Shown here: positions 1 through 5,098 of the stretch, in pieces
How the letters are laid out: every line of letters starts with the position of its first letter
How positions within the stretch are numbered: position 1 is the first letter of the stretch
Source of the DNA: Chloroflexota bacterium
GTDB taxonomy: Bacteria > Chloroflexota > Dehalococcoidia > Dehalococcoidales > UBA2162
NCBI GenBank assembly: GCA_016193545.1
Contig: JACPSA010000034.1
Location: 1-5,098, forward strand
Direction of reading: 5' to 3'
DNA: 5,098 nt
Translations under genes and position numbers: made by a program
The notes under the pieces: generated by a model
The model's input: the letters and a program-made list of their open reading frames with translations, nothing else
Database searches by the model: none
What the model was told of the DNA's origin: nothing

Positions 1-1165
1 CACCGAATAGCCCGGCTGATGGCTTACCAGATGCTGGTGACATGGCGGTTTTGGTGCCAGCCGGTTGATACTGTTTAATAGCGTAGTCCCGCCATAAAGT
101 ATTCAACCCATCCATATCAAAGCCATAAATCTTAGTCAAGGCTCCGTCATAGCCACTACCCTCGCTGAAGGTGTTTAGCAAAGCCAGCATCTCATCCTGT
201 CCGTAACTGCTGACCAGAAACGCAACCAGACTGTAACTCTGCGCATAAGCCAGGGAAGCTTCACCGGCATAAGCGGAAAAGGGACTGGCCAAGCTACGTA
301 CCGAGATAAGGCTCTTATCCGCTATAGCCTTAGTAAGCAGAGATGTATAGTCCGGCTCCAGTTCCCCTTCGGCATACATGGCTAAACCTTCATTAAGCCA
401 GGTAGGCAGGTCACCATAAGGATTAAAGGTCATCTGGTGAACGACCAGGTGTGTCAACTCATGGGCAATAGCTCGCCTACCCCAGGACAGGTTGTTGGGC
501 GCAATGCCTATGGCGATAATGCCATAACGGCTATAGGTTACTCCTCCCGTCCACTCTCGAGGAAAAACCATCGCACCTTGCAGGTCACGGGAACTATTAT
601 AAATATATATCTTGACCGGCTTCTTTAGATAGGCGCCGGTATCCTCAGTCAGTCGAGCCAGTGCCTGCTGACTGGCCAGCATTACTTCCTGCGCAAAAGA
701 CGGCTCTCCCTGATACCAGTATATCGTTACCTTGTCCTTAGTCAAGCTCTTCCAGGGATAGCGATTGTCATCGAACTGGAGTCTAACCGGGGCTGTATCC
801 GTGATACCACCACTGGCATCCTTTACCGTCCACCAGTATTCCACATTAGTCCCGGGGGGGAGACCGCCTGTTCTCCTCATATCCCAGGTCCACTGGATAT
901 CCACAGTAGTCGCCGGCGCAAATTCAATGAATGCCTCGCTGACTACCTGAGCATAGCTGTCATGGTCGACTGTGTAGTGCAGACGAATATCGGTAATATT
1001 AGCATCGCTCTTGGCTGACAGGTTGAAGTTAAGCTTGAGAGGAAACCCGGCTTCCACCGAGGTCTTGGTAACTGTTAGCCCGCTCTGAGCTTGAACCAGT
1101 AACGGGCTCAGTAAAATCAGGAATAGAGCCATGACTAAAGCAAAGATACTAATTTTCTTTATCAC
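1..1165 (-). CDS. Secreted peptidase MA-like zinc metallohydrolase (3' end outside window)
   Basis: Partial gene: 388 codons are visible from GTG 1165 to the left edge, with no stop. Residues 1-26 form a signal peptide: a KK pair, a long Leu/Ile/Phe/Ala core, then VQA before the likely cleavage at Gln27. A beta-rich region (about 29-135, with WTW and YWWTV motifs) may be an Ig-like domain. The catalytic part carries HELTH at 235-239 and WLNEG with Glu259, twenty residues after the second His. This is the HEXXH...E zinc site of gluzincins, and the spacing and surroundings match the peptidase MA-like family. After about residue 365 (QYQP) a Ser/Pro/Ala/Gly-rich stretch suggests a linker to a further domain beyond the edge. 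The GTG overlaps the prfB TGA (GTGA) and has AGGGAG six bases upstream, so it is probably translationally coupled to prfB. Met12 (ATG at 1132) is an alternative start but would shorten the signal peptide. The substrate is unknown; protease activity is inferred from motifs. Confidence 0.85.
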   Translation of the reverse strand, partial: MIKKISIFALVMALFLILLSPLLVQAQSGLTVTKTSVEAGFPLKLNFNLSAKSDANITDIRLHYTVDHDSYAQVVSEAFIEFAPATTVDIQWTWDMRRTGGLPPGTNVEYWWTVKDASGGITDTAPVRLQFDDNRYPWKSLTKDKVTIYWYQGEPSFAQEVMLASQQALARLTEDTGAYLKKPVKIYIYNSSRDLQGAMVFPREWTGGVTYSRYGIIAIGIAPNNLSWGRRAIAHELTHLVVHQMTFNPYGDLPTWLNEGLAMYAEGELEPDYTSLLTKAIADKSLISVRSLASPFSAYAGEASLAYAQSYSLVAFLVSSYGQDEMLALLNTFSEGSGYDGALTKIYGFDMDGLNTLWRDYAIKQYQPAGTKTAMSPASGKPSAGLFG

Positions 1166-2266
1166 TCGTTTCTCCCTACCAAGGACCTGAGATAAGCGGT
1201 GATAAAACCATCCAGCTCTCCGTCCAGCACCGCATCGGTATTACCGGTCTGATAATCAGTCCTGTGGTCCTTTACCATCTTATACGGATGGAGGACATAA
1301 CTTCTAATCTGATTGCCCCAGCCAGCCGAGATGCGTTCCCCCTTCAACCTGGACCTTTCTTCAGCTCTCTTACTCAATTCCAGCTCCAGCAGGCGAGCTT
1401 GCAGTATCCTCAAGGCAATGGCTTTGTTCTGGTGCTGGGAACGCTCACTCTGACAGTGAACCGCAATCCCTGTCGGCAGATGAGTTATTCTAACCGCACT
1501 GCTGGTCTTCTGCATATGCTGTCCTCCAGGGCCGCTCGAACGGAACGTTTCGACTTTCAAGTCATCCGGCCCTATCTTAACATCAACATCGGCTTCAGCT
1601 TCAGGCATAACCTCCACCAGGGCAAAGGAGGTATGACGGGCGTGGTCAGAATCAAAAGGAGAGAGACGAACCAACCGGTGCACGCCATGCTCCGATTTTA
1701 AGTAACCAAAGCTATAATCACCGCTAAAACCGATGGTAGCGCCCTTTATTCCGGCCTCTTCACCCGGAGAAATCTCCAGTATCTCCGCCTTATAGCCATG
1801 CCGCTCTGCCCAGCGCAGATACATCCTCATCAGCATTTCCGCCCAATCTTGAGACTCGGTACCTCCCGCCCCGGCACGGATTTCCAGGATAGCATTGCGT
1901 ACATCATACTCACTGCTAAAGGCAATTTCCAACTCCATCTCATCGAGGCGGGAAGCGACCTTCTCTACCTCAGAATGAATCTCTGCCTCAAGCGAAGCAT
2001 CCCTTTCCTCAACTGCCAAGTCGATTAATCCCGCAATATCAGTCACCTTTTTCTCCAGGCTCCGCCATCGTTCCACTACTTTCTTCTGCCCACCTAACTG
2101 CCGCATCGTACTTTGAGCTATGGCCTGGTCTGACCAGAAATCCGGCTGAGCCGACCGCTCCTCAAGTTCAGCAATCTCCTTCTCTCTGCTGGCAATGTCA
2201 AAGATGCACCAGCGCCATAGCAATTCTCGATTGTAAGTCAGCTAATTTATTTTTTGTCTCCTGCAC
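1162..2266 (-). CDS. prfB: Peptide chain release factor 2 (RF2), made by programmed +1 frameshift
   Basis: RF2 recognises UAA and UGA in the ribosomal A site and triggers peptide release. Translation starts at GTG 2266, preceded by a full AAGGAGG (2280-2274, 7-nt spacing). After 22 sense codons it meets an in-frame TGA at 2200-2198 in the context CTT TGA C. Skipping one base (T2200) continues at GAC for 345 more residues, 367 in total, close to the 365 of E. coli RF2. The SPF stop-codon recognition tripeptide is at about 202-204 and the catalytic GGQ at about 247-249, three residues from their E. coli positions. The N-terminal part is a charged helical domain. An unshifted reading from TTG 2223 would replace the N-terminal helix with an atypical Trp/Cys-rich start and lacks a ribosome site, so I reject it. 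The gene lies 12 nt after nfi, and its own stop is also TGA, overlapping the next start. Confidence 0.97.
1172..1177 (-). promoter_or_regulatory. Ribosome binding site of the peptidase MA-like gene
   Basis: AGGGAG on the minus strand, inside the last codons of prfB, six bases before GTG 1165. It supports the GTG start that overlaps the prfB stop over the internal ATG at 1132. Confidence 0.7.
2197..2210 (-). promoter_or_regulatory. RF2 autoregulatory +1 frameshift site
   Basis: Read on the minus strand: GGTG, CAT, CTT, TGA, C. The slippery CTT, the in-frame TGA (2200-2198) and the following C are the same as in the classical E. coli site. GGTG sits three bases before CTT, the place of the internal Shine-Dalgarno-like element. 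It matches the GGTG part of the extended anti-SD complement (GGAGGTGATC) but is weaker than the E. coli purine run. Known mechanism: when RF2 is scarce, termination at the TGA is slow, tRNA-Leu slips forward one base and full-length RF2 is made, giving negative feedback. Confidence 0.93.
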
Positions 2267-2273
2267 TAATCTG

Positions 2274-2280
2274 CCTCCTT
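2274..2280 (-). promoter_or_regulatory. Strong ribosome binding site of prfB
   Basis: AAGGAGG on the minus strand, seven bases before GTG 2266. It overlaps the TAA stop of nfi (2281-2279), so ribosomes ending nfi finish on top of it. This site decides the GTG start and supports the frameshifted gene model, because no comparable site precedes any start in the downstream frame. Confidence 0.88.
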
Positions 2281-2980
2281 AAACCACCTCAGGTGCTAGC
2301 ATACCCCGCCCCGTTTTCAGATTGCCACCCGCCGCCAGATGCGCTAAACGGGTCGGCTCCGGCAGGCGATAACCACGGCAGCACTCCAGCACCCAGTGAA
2401 TCGCCGCCTCCAGTTCAACCTTATGCCCTATGGAAACATAAACCGGCTTCACGCCGGGCCTAGTCCGCAGCGCTACCCCGATAACCTCACCCTTATCGGT
2501 CAGCTCAGCATAGCTACCCGGCTCAGTCCCGGGTACTTCATGACTGCCGCAAAGACGGGACTTAGCACAACCGATTGTCGGCGTATCCAGAAAGAGTCCC
2601 AGGTGAGAGGCAATCCCGAACCGCCGCGGATGGGCAATCCCTTGACCATCGACCAGAAACAGGTCCGGAGCAATACGCAGACCTTCACAGGCAGCCAGGA
2701 CTAGCGGCAACTCCCGGAAGGACAAAAAACCGGGAACATAAGGAAAATCAAGCTCGCCCTGGACTACCTTCGTTTCCACTACTTTAAGTTCAGGATAGCT
2801 CAAGACAACCACTGCACCGGTAGCCATCCCTGATGCTTTCCCGGCGGATATATCCACTCCGGCAATAAAACGGGGGTGGGCAAGCTGAGTATCACGTGAC
2901 ACCCGCGATGCCAGCCGCTGCTGCACTTCTAAAGCCTGCGCTATACTAAGTGACCAACGGTGGAGCTTTCGCACCTGCAT
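2279..2980 (-). CDS. nfi: Endonuclease V (deoxyinosine 3'-endonuclease)
   Basis: 233 residues, the usual size for bacterial EndoV, which nicks DNA at the second phosphodiester 3' to deoxyinosine and so starts repair of deaminated adenine. The family motifs are all present: GVDIS with Asp43; the wedge region PYVPGFLSFRE with Tyr81 and Glu90; DGQGIAHPRRFG with Asp111 and His117; Lys140; GHK at 185-187; and His214 in RLAHLAAG. These correspond closely to the metal-binding and wedge residues known from the Thermotoga enzyme, so I expect it to be active in the cytoplasm. The ATG start gives the expected N-terminus (LHRWSLSIAQALEVQQ). There is no Shine-Dalgarno before it; instead a -10 box ends six bases upstream, implying a leaderless message. 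It is the first gene of the nfi-prfB-peptidase operon. Confidence 0.95.
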   Translation of the reverse strand: MQVRKLHRWSLSIAQALEVQQRLASRVSRDTQLAHPRFIAGVDISAGKASGMATGAVVVLSYPELKVVETKVVQGELDFPYVPGFLSFRELPLVLAACEGLRIAPDLFLVDGQGIAHPRRFGIASHLGLFLDTPTIGCAKSRLCGSHEVPGTEPGSYAELTDKGEVIGVALRTRPGVKPVYVSIGHKVELEAAIHWVLECCRGYRLPEPTRLAHLAAGGNLKTGRGMLAPEVV

Positions 2981-2986
2981 AGACTA

Positions 2987-3015
2987 ATTATACCGACGGC
3001 ACAGTTTCTTGACAA
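2987..3015 (-). promoter_or_regulatory. Sigma-70-type promoter of the nfi-prfB operon
   Basis: On the minus strand there is a -35 TTGTCA (3015-3010), a 17-nt spacer and a perfect -10 TATAAT (2992-2987). Only TAGTCT separates the -10 from the nfi ATG, so initiation at the usual distance would start at A2980, the first base of the start codon. That and the lack of a ribosome site predict leaderless translation of nfi. Experimental start-site data are not available. Confidence 0.75.
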
Positions 3016-3027
3016 CTTTTATTACTA

Positions 3028-3057
3028 TTGACAGCCGAACCCTTTATAGCGCATAAT
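3028..3057 (+). promoter_or_regulatory. Probable promoter of rpsP-khpA
   Basis: A consensus -35 TTGACA (3028-3033) is followed after 18 nt by CATAAT (3052-3057), one mismatch from the -10 consensus. Expected initiation is at about 3064, leaving a leader of only eight to ten bases before the rpsP ATG at 3073. The spacer is one base longer than optimal. The element lies back to back with the nfi promoter. Confidence 0.5.
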
Positions 3058-3072
3058 ATCCTAGAAAGAAAA

Positions 3073-3363
3073 ATGGTAAAGATTAGACTAAGTAGAGTAG
3101 GCGCCAAAAGTAGACCGAGTTATCGGCTGGTAGTAGCTGATTCCCGGTCACCCCGTGATGGAAGATTCATCAGCATCATCGGACACTATGACCCGTTGAC
3201 CGACCCGGAAACAGTGGTTATTGACGGAGAAAAGGCGCTGCACTGGCTCAGGCAAGGAGCCCAACCAACAGCTACTGCCGCCAGACTACTATCAAAAGCA
3301 GGCATCATCGAAAAACCAAACCCAACCATCGAAAAGTCCAAAACAATCGAGGAGAAAGCATGA
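3073..3363 (+). CDS. rpsP: 30S ribosomal protein S16
   Basis: 96 residues, within the normal range for S16, a small-subunit protein that binds 16S rRNA and helps 30S assembly. The start MVKIRLSRVGAKSRPSYRLV, then ADSRSPRDGRFI, the HYDPLT motif at 38-43 and GAQPT at 62-66 with the following Ala/Leu helix are characteristic. The tail after about 80 is Lys/Glu-rich and variable, as usual. ATG 3073 is chosen because homologues begin with M-[VLA]-KIRL. The frame is open upstream to a TTG at 3028, but those codons would overlap the promoter and add residues unlike S16. Only a weak purine run (AGAAAG) precedes the ATG. The stop overlaps the khpA start by ATGA. Confidence 0.97.
   Translation: MVKIRLSRVGAKSRPSYRLVVADSRSPRDGRFISIIGHYDPLTDPETVVIDGEKALHWLRQGAQPTATAARLLSKAGIIEKPNPTIEKSKTIEEKA
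3349..3354 (+). promoter_or_regulatory. Ribosome binding site of khpA
   Basis: GAGGAG inside the end of rpsP, five bases before ATG 3360. It supports the overlapping start. Confidence 0.75.
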
Positions 3364-3587
3364 AAGAACTAGTAGAATACATCGCCAAGTCAATCGTTAA
3401 TGCCCCTGATGCTGTAGTAGTTACTCAGGAAGATAGTGAACAAGGCATAACACTCAAACTGCAGGTTGCTGATGAAGATAAAGGAAGAGTTATTGGTAAG
3501 CAAGGCCGAATCGCTGAAGCCATGCGTACCCTGGTAAGGGTGAAAGCAGCTAAAGCTGGCACCAGAGCTATCCTCGAGATTTTGTAA
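3360..3587 (+). CDS. khpA: KH-domain RNA-binding protein KhpA
   Basis: 75 residues forming one small KH domain, the usual size for KhpA (YlqC-type). The RNA-binding loop is GKQG at 46-49 within GRVIGKQGRIAEAMRTLV, which is the GxxG signature with its flanking helices. KhpA binds RNA in the cytoplasm, often as a partner of KhpB/Jag, and in Firmicutes is linked to cell-size and division control; its role here is inferred from the family. It directly follows rpsP, the conserved location, with its ATG overlapping the rpsP TGA and GAGGAG (3349-3354) five bases upstream, so translational coupling is likely. rimM and trmD, common next neighbours, do not follow. Confidence 0.95.
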   Translation: MKELVEYIAKSIVNAPDAVVVTQEDSEQGITLKLQVADEDKGRVIGKQGRIAEAMRTLVRVKAAKAGTRAILEIL

Positions 3588-3603
3588 ACACAAACGAGAG
3601 AGC

Positions 3604-3684
3604 ACACTTAACCATCATCAATCCTCTCAACTAAAGACGAATCCCCAAAAACCAATTATCAATTACATAGATAAGGTTAAGTGT
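3604..3684 (+). repeat. 10-bp perfect inverted repeat after khpA; possible long-loop terminator
   Basis: ACACTTAACC (3604-3613) is the exact reverse complement of GGTTAAGTGT (3675-3684), with 61 nt between. The right arm runs straight into TTTATTT, which resembles the T-rich end of an intrinsic terminator for the rpsP-khpA message. The stem has only four G-C pairs and the loop is long and A/T-rich with no clear inner stem, so termination is uncertain. It could instead be a paired protein-binding site or a structured leader of the downstream gene. The rest of the 130-nt gap (3588-3717) shows no gene and no convincing promoter. Confidence 0.45.
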
Positions 3685-3697
3685 TTTATTTCACCAC

Positions 3698-3710
3698 CCA
3701 ACAGTTGGAG
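3698..3710 (+). promoter_or_regulatory. Ribosome binding site of the PQQ-propeller gene, within a small palindrome
   Basis: GGAG (3707-3710) lies seven bases before ATG 3718 and supports that start. It overlaps the right arm of the palindrome CCAAC-A-GTTGG (3698-3708). A one-base loop cannot form a normal RNA hairpin, so if meaningful it would act as a DNA operator or through a shorter stem. It may be chance. Confidence 0.55.
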
Positions 3711-4110
3711 ACCAGCAATGTCCACCACAGTTGAGACTGAACACTGGGTCATCTGTCCCGTCTGTCACCAGCCCAATCCGGCGGGAACATGGCTCTGTGA
3801 ACATTGCTGGGGAGCAACATTACCCAACAGCCCGGTATTCTCTTTCCCGGAAGCGCAGACAATGTCAAAACAAAGACTGTCTCAACTGAAGCGCCGCAAG
3901 ATACGCAAGGTAGTAGCCATCAGCCTCGGCTCTGTGCTTGTCCTGATTGTAGCTGTTTTCCTCTGGTTCTATCTTTTAACTGACGCAGTATCCAAGCCAC
4001 CACAGAGTGTAAACTCCAGCTCCCTCCCCGGAGAATGGTCTATGTTCCGCCATGACCTGAACCATTCCGGTATCACCGGTACCGTTGCTTCCTTACCCCG
4101 GGGCACGGTG

Positions 4111-5098
4111 AAATGGGCCTTTCCCACCGGCGGTGCTATCAGCTCATCACCAGCAGTAGCCTACGGCACCGTCTACATTGGCTCCAGGGACAACAAACTC
4201 TATGCTCTGGATGCCGCCACCGGCGCAAAACGCTGGGAATTCCCGACCGGCAGTTGGGTCGAATCCTCACCATCGGTGGCGGGCGGTGTGGTTTACTTCG
4301 GCTCGAACGACGGTGTTCTGTATGCCCTTGATGCCAATACTGGCCAAAAGCTCTGGAGTTTCAAGACGAACTATGCCATCACATCGGCACCAGCAATCAC
4401 TGATGGCGTACTTTACTTCGGCAGCGACGACTACTATCTTTACGCCCTGAATGCGTCCACCGGAACAAAACTGTGGGCTTTCAACACCAAAGGCATCGTT
4501 AAATCATCACCGGTGACTTTAGCTACGCCCTAGATACGCGGGACGGTAAACTCCGCCTCCGTTTTAAAACAGTCTATCCGGTCTATTCTTCTCCGGTAGT
4601 GAATGAGAACACGGTCTATTTTATTCATTCTGATGGCTATCTCTATGCCGTCGACGGTCATGCCCGTACCTGGCCCCGGGAACATAATATCACCCCCTAC
4701 TGGCGGCAAGCCTGGCTGATGGGTATACCGGGGATACAGGCACCCCCACCCCAGTCCGGCTTACTCTGGGGACTCAAGATTGGCAGCAGCGCCGACTCGT
4801 CTCCGGTAATCGCCAACAACGCATTGTATACCGGTTCGGACAACAAACTCCTGGCTATTGACCTGCGCAGCCAGAAAAAACTCTGGGAATTCAAAACCGG
4901 AGGTAGCATCAGGTCATCACCAGCAGTGGTCGATGCCACCATCTATATGGGGAGTACCGATGGAAGGTTATATGCCGTGGCTGCCACTACTGGCCAAAAA
5001 CTCTGGGATATTGCTACCGGAGACATGATAACCTCATCTCCGGCCGTAGCTGACGGGATTATCTACTTCGGCTCCTATGATGGCAAAGTGTACGCCAT
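4111..5098 (+). repeat. Tandem PQQ-type propeller blade repeats
   Basis: Degenerate repeats of about 120 bases each encode one blade, from [KRL]W-[AESD]-F through SSPAV, YFGS and LYALDA to TGQK. Eight can be counted to the right edge: three complete, a fourth shortened at the frame break, a fifth followed by a roughly 35-residue insertion rich in Pro/Trp (about 4660-4770), then three more, the last cut by the edge. Near-identical DNA runs occur, such as GGCCAAAA-CTCTGGG in blades two/three and seven/eight. Eight blades fit a closed BamB- or quinoprotein-like propeller. Confidence 0.75.
4510..4533 (+). other. Frame break and premature stop in the propeller gene
   Basis: The first frame reads TCA TCA CCG GTG ACT ... 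CCC TAG. From 4512 the second frame reads GGT GAC TTT AGC TAC GCC CTA GAT, giving GDFSYALD, the normal end of a blade; the TAG is formed across CTA-GAT. Compared with the other blades, the segment between SSP and GD should hold about 11 more residues. Loss of 3n+1 bases, most simply 34, explains both the missing residues and the shift. Confidence 0.7.

Larger units (their letters stand above)
3718..5098 (+). pseudogene. Zinc-ribbon, membrane-anchored PQQ beta-propeller protein, frameshifted (3' end outside window)
   Basis: The first frame encodes 271 residues and stops at TAG 4531-4533. Residues 13-30 hold CPVC and CEHC (Cys13, 16, 27, 30), a zinc ribbon. A basic KRRKIRK segment (about 58-64) and a hydrophobic helix (about 65-88) follow, predicting a cytoplasmic N-terminus and an external C-terminal domain. 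WSMFRHDLNHSG at 107-118 is a typical lead-in to a PQQ-type (BamB-like) beta-propeller. Blades of about 40 residues begin at about 132, each with SSPAV, VYFGS and LYALDA-TG motifs. The fourth blade goes from SSPV straight to GDFSYALD, which lies in the frame beginning at 4512. That frame stays open for 195 codons to the edge and carries blades five to eight. About 11 residues of blade four are missing, so a short frameshifting deletion is likely. An assembly error in repetitive sequence is the main alternative. It is a scaffold-type domain; I can assign no enzymatic role. Confidence 0.8.

Noticed and set aside
854..860. Run of seven G (seven C in the coding strand) in the hydrolase gene as a phase-variation tract
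   Set aside because: The frame is intact through the run, it encodes an ordinary Pro-Pro-Gly, and one short tract is weak evidence.
1264..1701. 145-codon open frame on the plus strand
   Set aside because: It lies wholly antisense to the conserved catalytic part of prfB, has no ribosome site and resembles no family; it is a shadow of the RF2 codons.
2396..2704. 102-codon plus-strand frame, with further open frames nearby on both strands
   Set aside because: All overlap nfi, whose active-site motifs are intact across the region; none has a plausible start signal.
3009..3014. A second plus-strand TTGACA as a possible rpsP -35
   Set aside because: No -10-like hexamer follows at 16-18 nt (the bases there are CAGCCG). 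It exists because TTGACAA is nearly self-complementary with the nfi -35 TTGTCA.
3028..3072. Upstream extension of rpsP to a TTG start
   Set aside because: It would add 15 residues not found in S16 proteins and would place the start codon on the -35 hexamer.
4697..4942. 81-codon minus-strand open frame
   Set aside because: It is antisense to propeller blades that carry clear repeat motifs in the plus frame.
1..5098. CRISPR array, tRNA, insertion sequence or defence island
   Set aside because: No regular spaced direct repeats, no cloverleaf-like element, no transposase or integrase motifs and no terminal repeats were seen; the only tandem repeats are the propeller blades.

Overview
The window looks like a stretch of bacterial chromosome with compact housekeeping genes and no visible mobile DNA. 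All intact genes are of bacterial type: RF2 with its programmed frameshift, ribosomal protein S16 and KhpA. The protein style (a peptidase MA-like exported hydrolase and a zinc-ribbon/TM/PQQ-propeller protein) and the S16 sequence suggest a Chloroflexota/Dehalococcoidia-type organism. That placement is a low-confidence impression from protein sequence only.

Left part, minus strand, about 2980 down to 1: a tight three-gene operon reads right to left. It starts from a near-consensus promoter (TTGTCA, 17 nt, TATAAT) whose predicted transcription start falls on the ATG of nfi (endonuclease V), so the nfi message should be leaderless. The nfi stop codon overlaps the strong Shine-Dalgarno of prfB. 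prfB starts at GTG 2266 and needs a +1 frameshift at CTT TGA C to give a 367-residue RF2. The prfB stop overlaps the GTG start of a secreted HEXXH metallohydrolase of the peptidase MA type, which runs off the left edge.

Middle, 2981-3072: a 92-nt divergent intergenic region with back-to-back promoters for nfi (minus) and rpsP (plus). Their -35 hexamers are only 12 nt apart.

Right part, plus strand: rpsP (S16) and khpA (KH-domain RNA-binding protein) overlap by ATGA. The rimM-trmD-rplS genes that often follow this pair are not next. Instead there is a 130-nt non-coding gap with a perfect 10-bp inverted repeat, then a gene for a membrane-anchored protein with an N-terminal zinc ribbon, one TM helix and a PQQ-type beta-propeller. 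Its reading frame is broken at about 4510-4533 inside the fourth blade. The rest of the propeller continues open in another frame to the right edge, so it appears to be a frameshifted gene, best explained by a short deletion between small direct repeats or by an assembly error.

Functionally the window joins translation (RF2, S16, KhpA), DNA repair (EndoV) and two envelope proteins. No tRNA, rRNA, CRISPR array, insertion sequence or novel defence-type system is visible.
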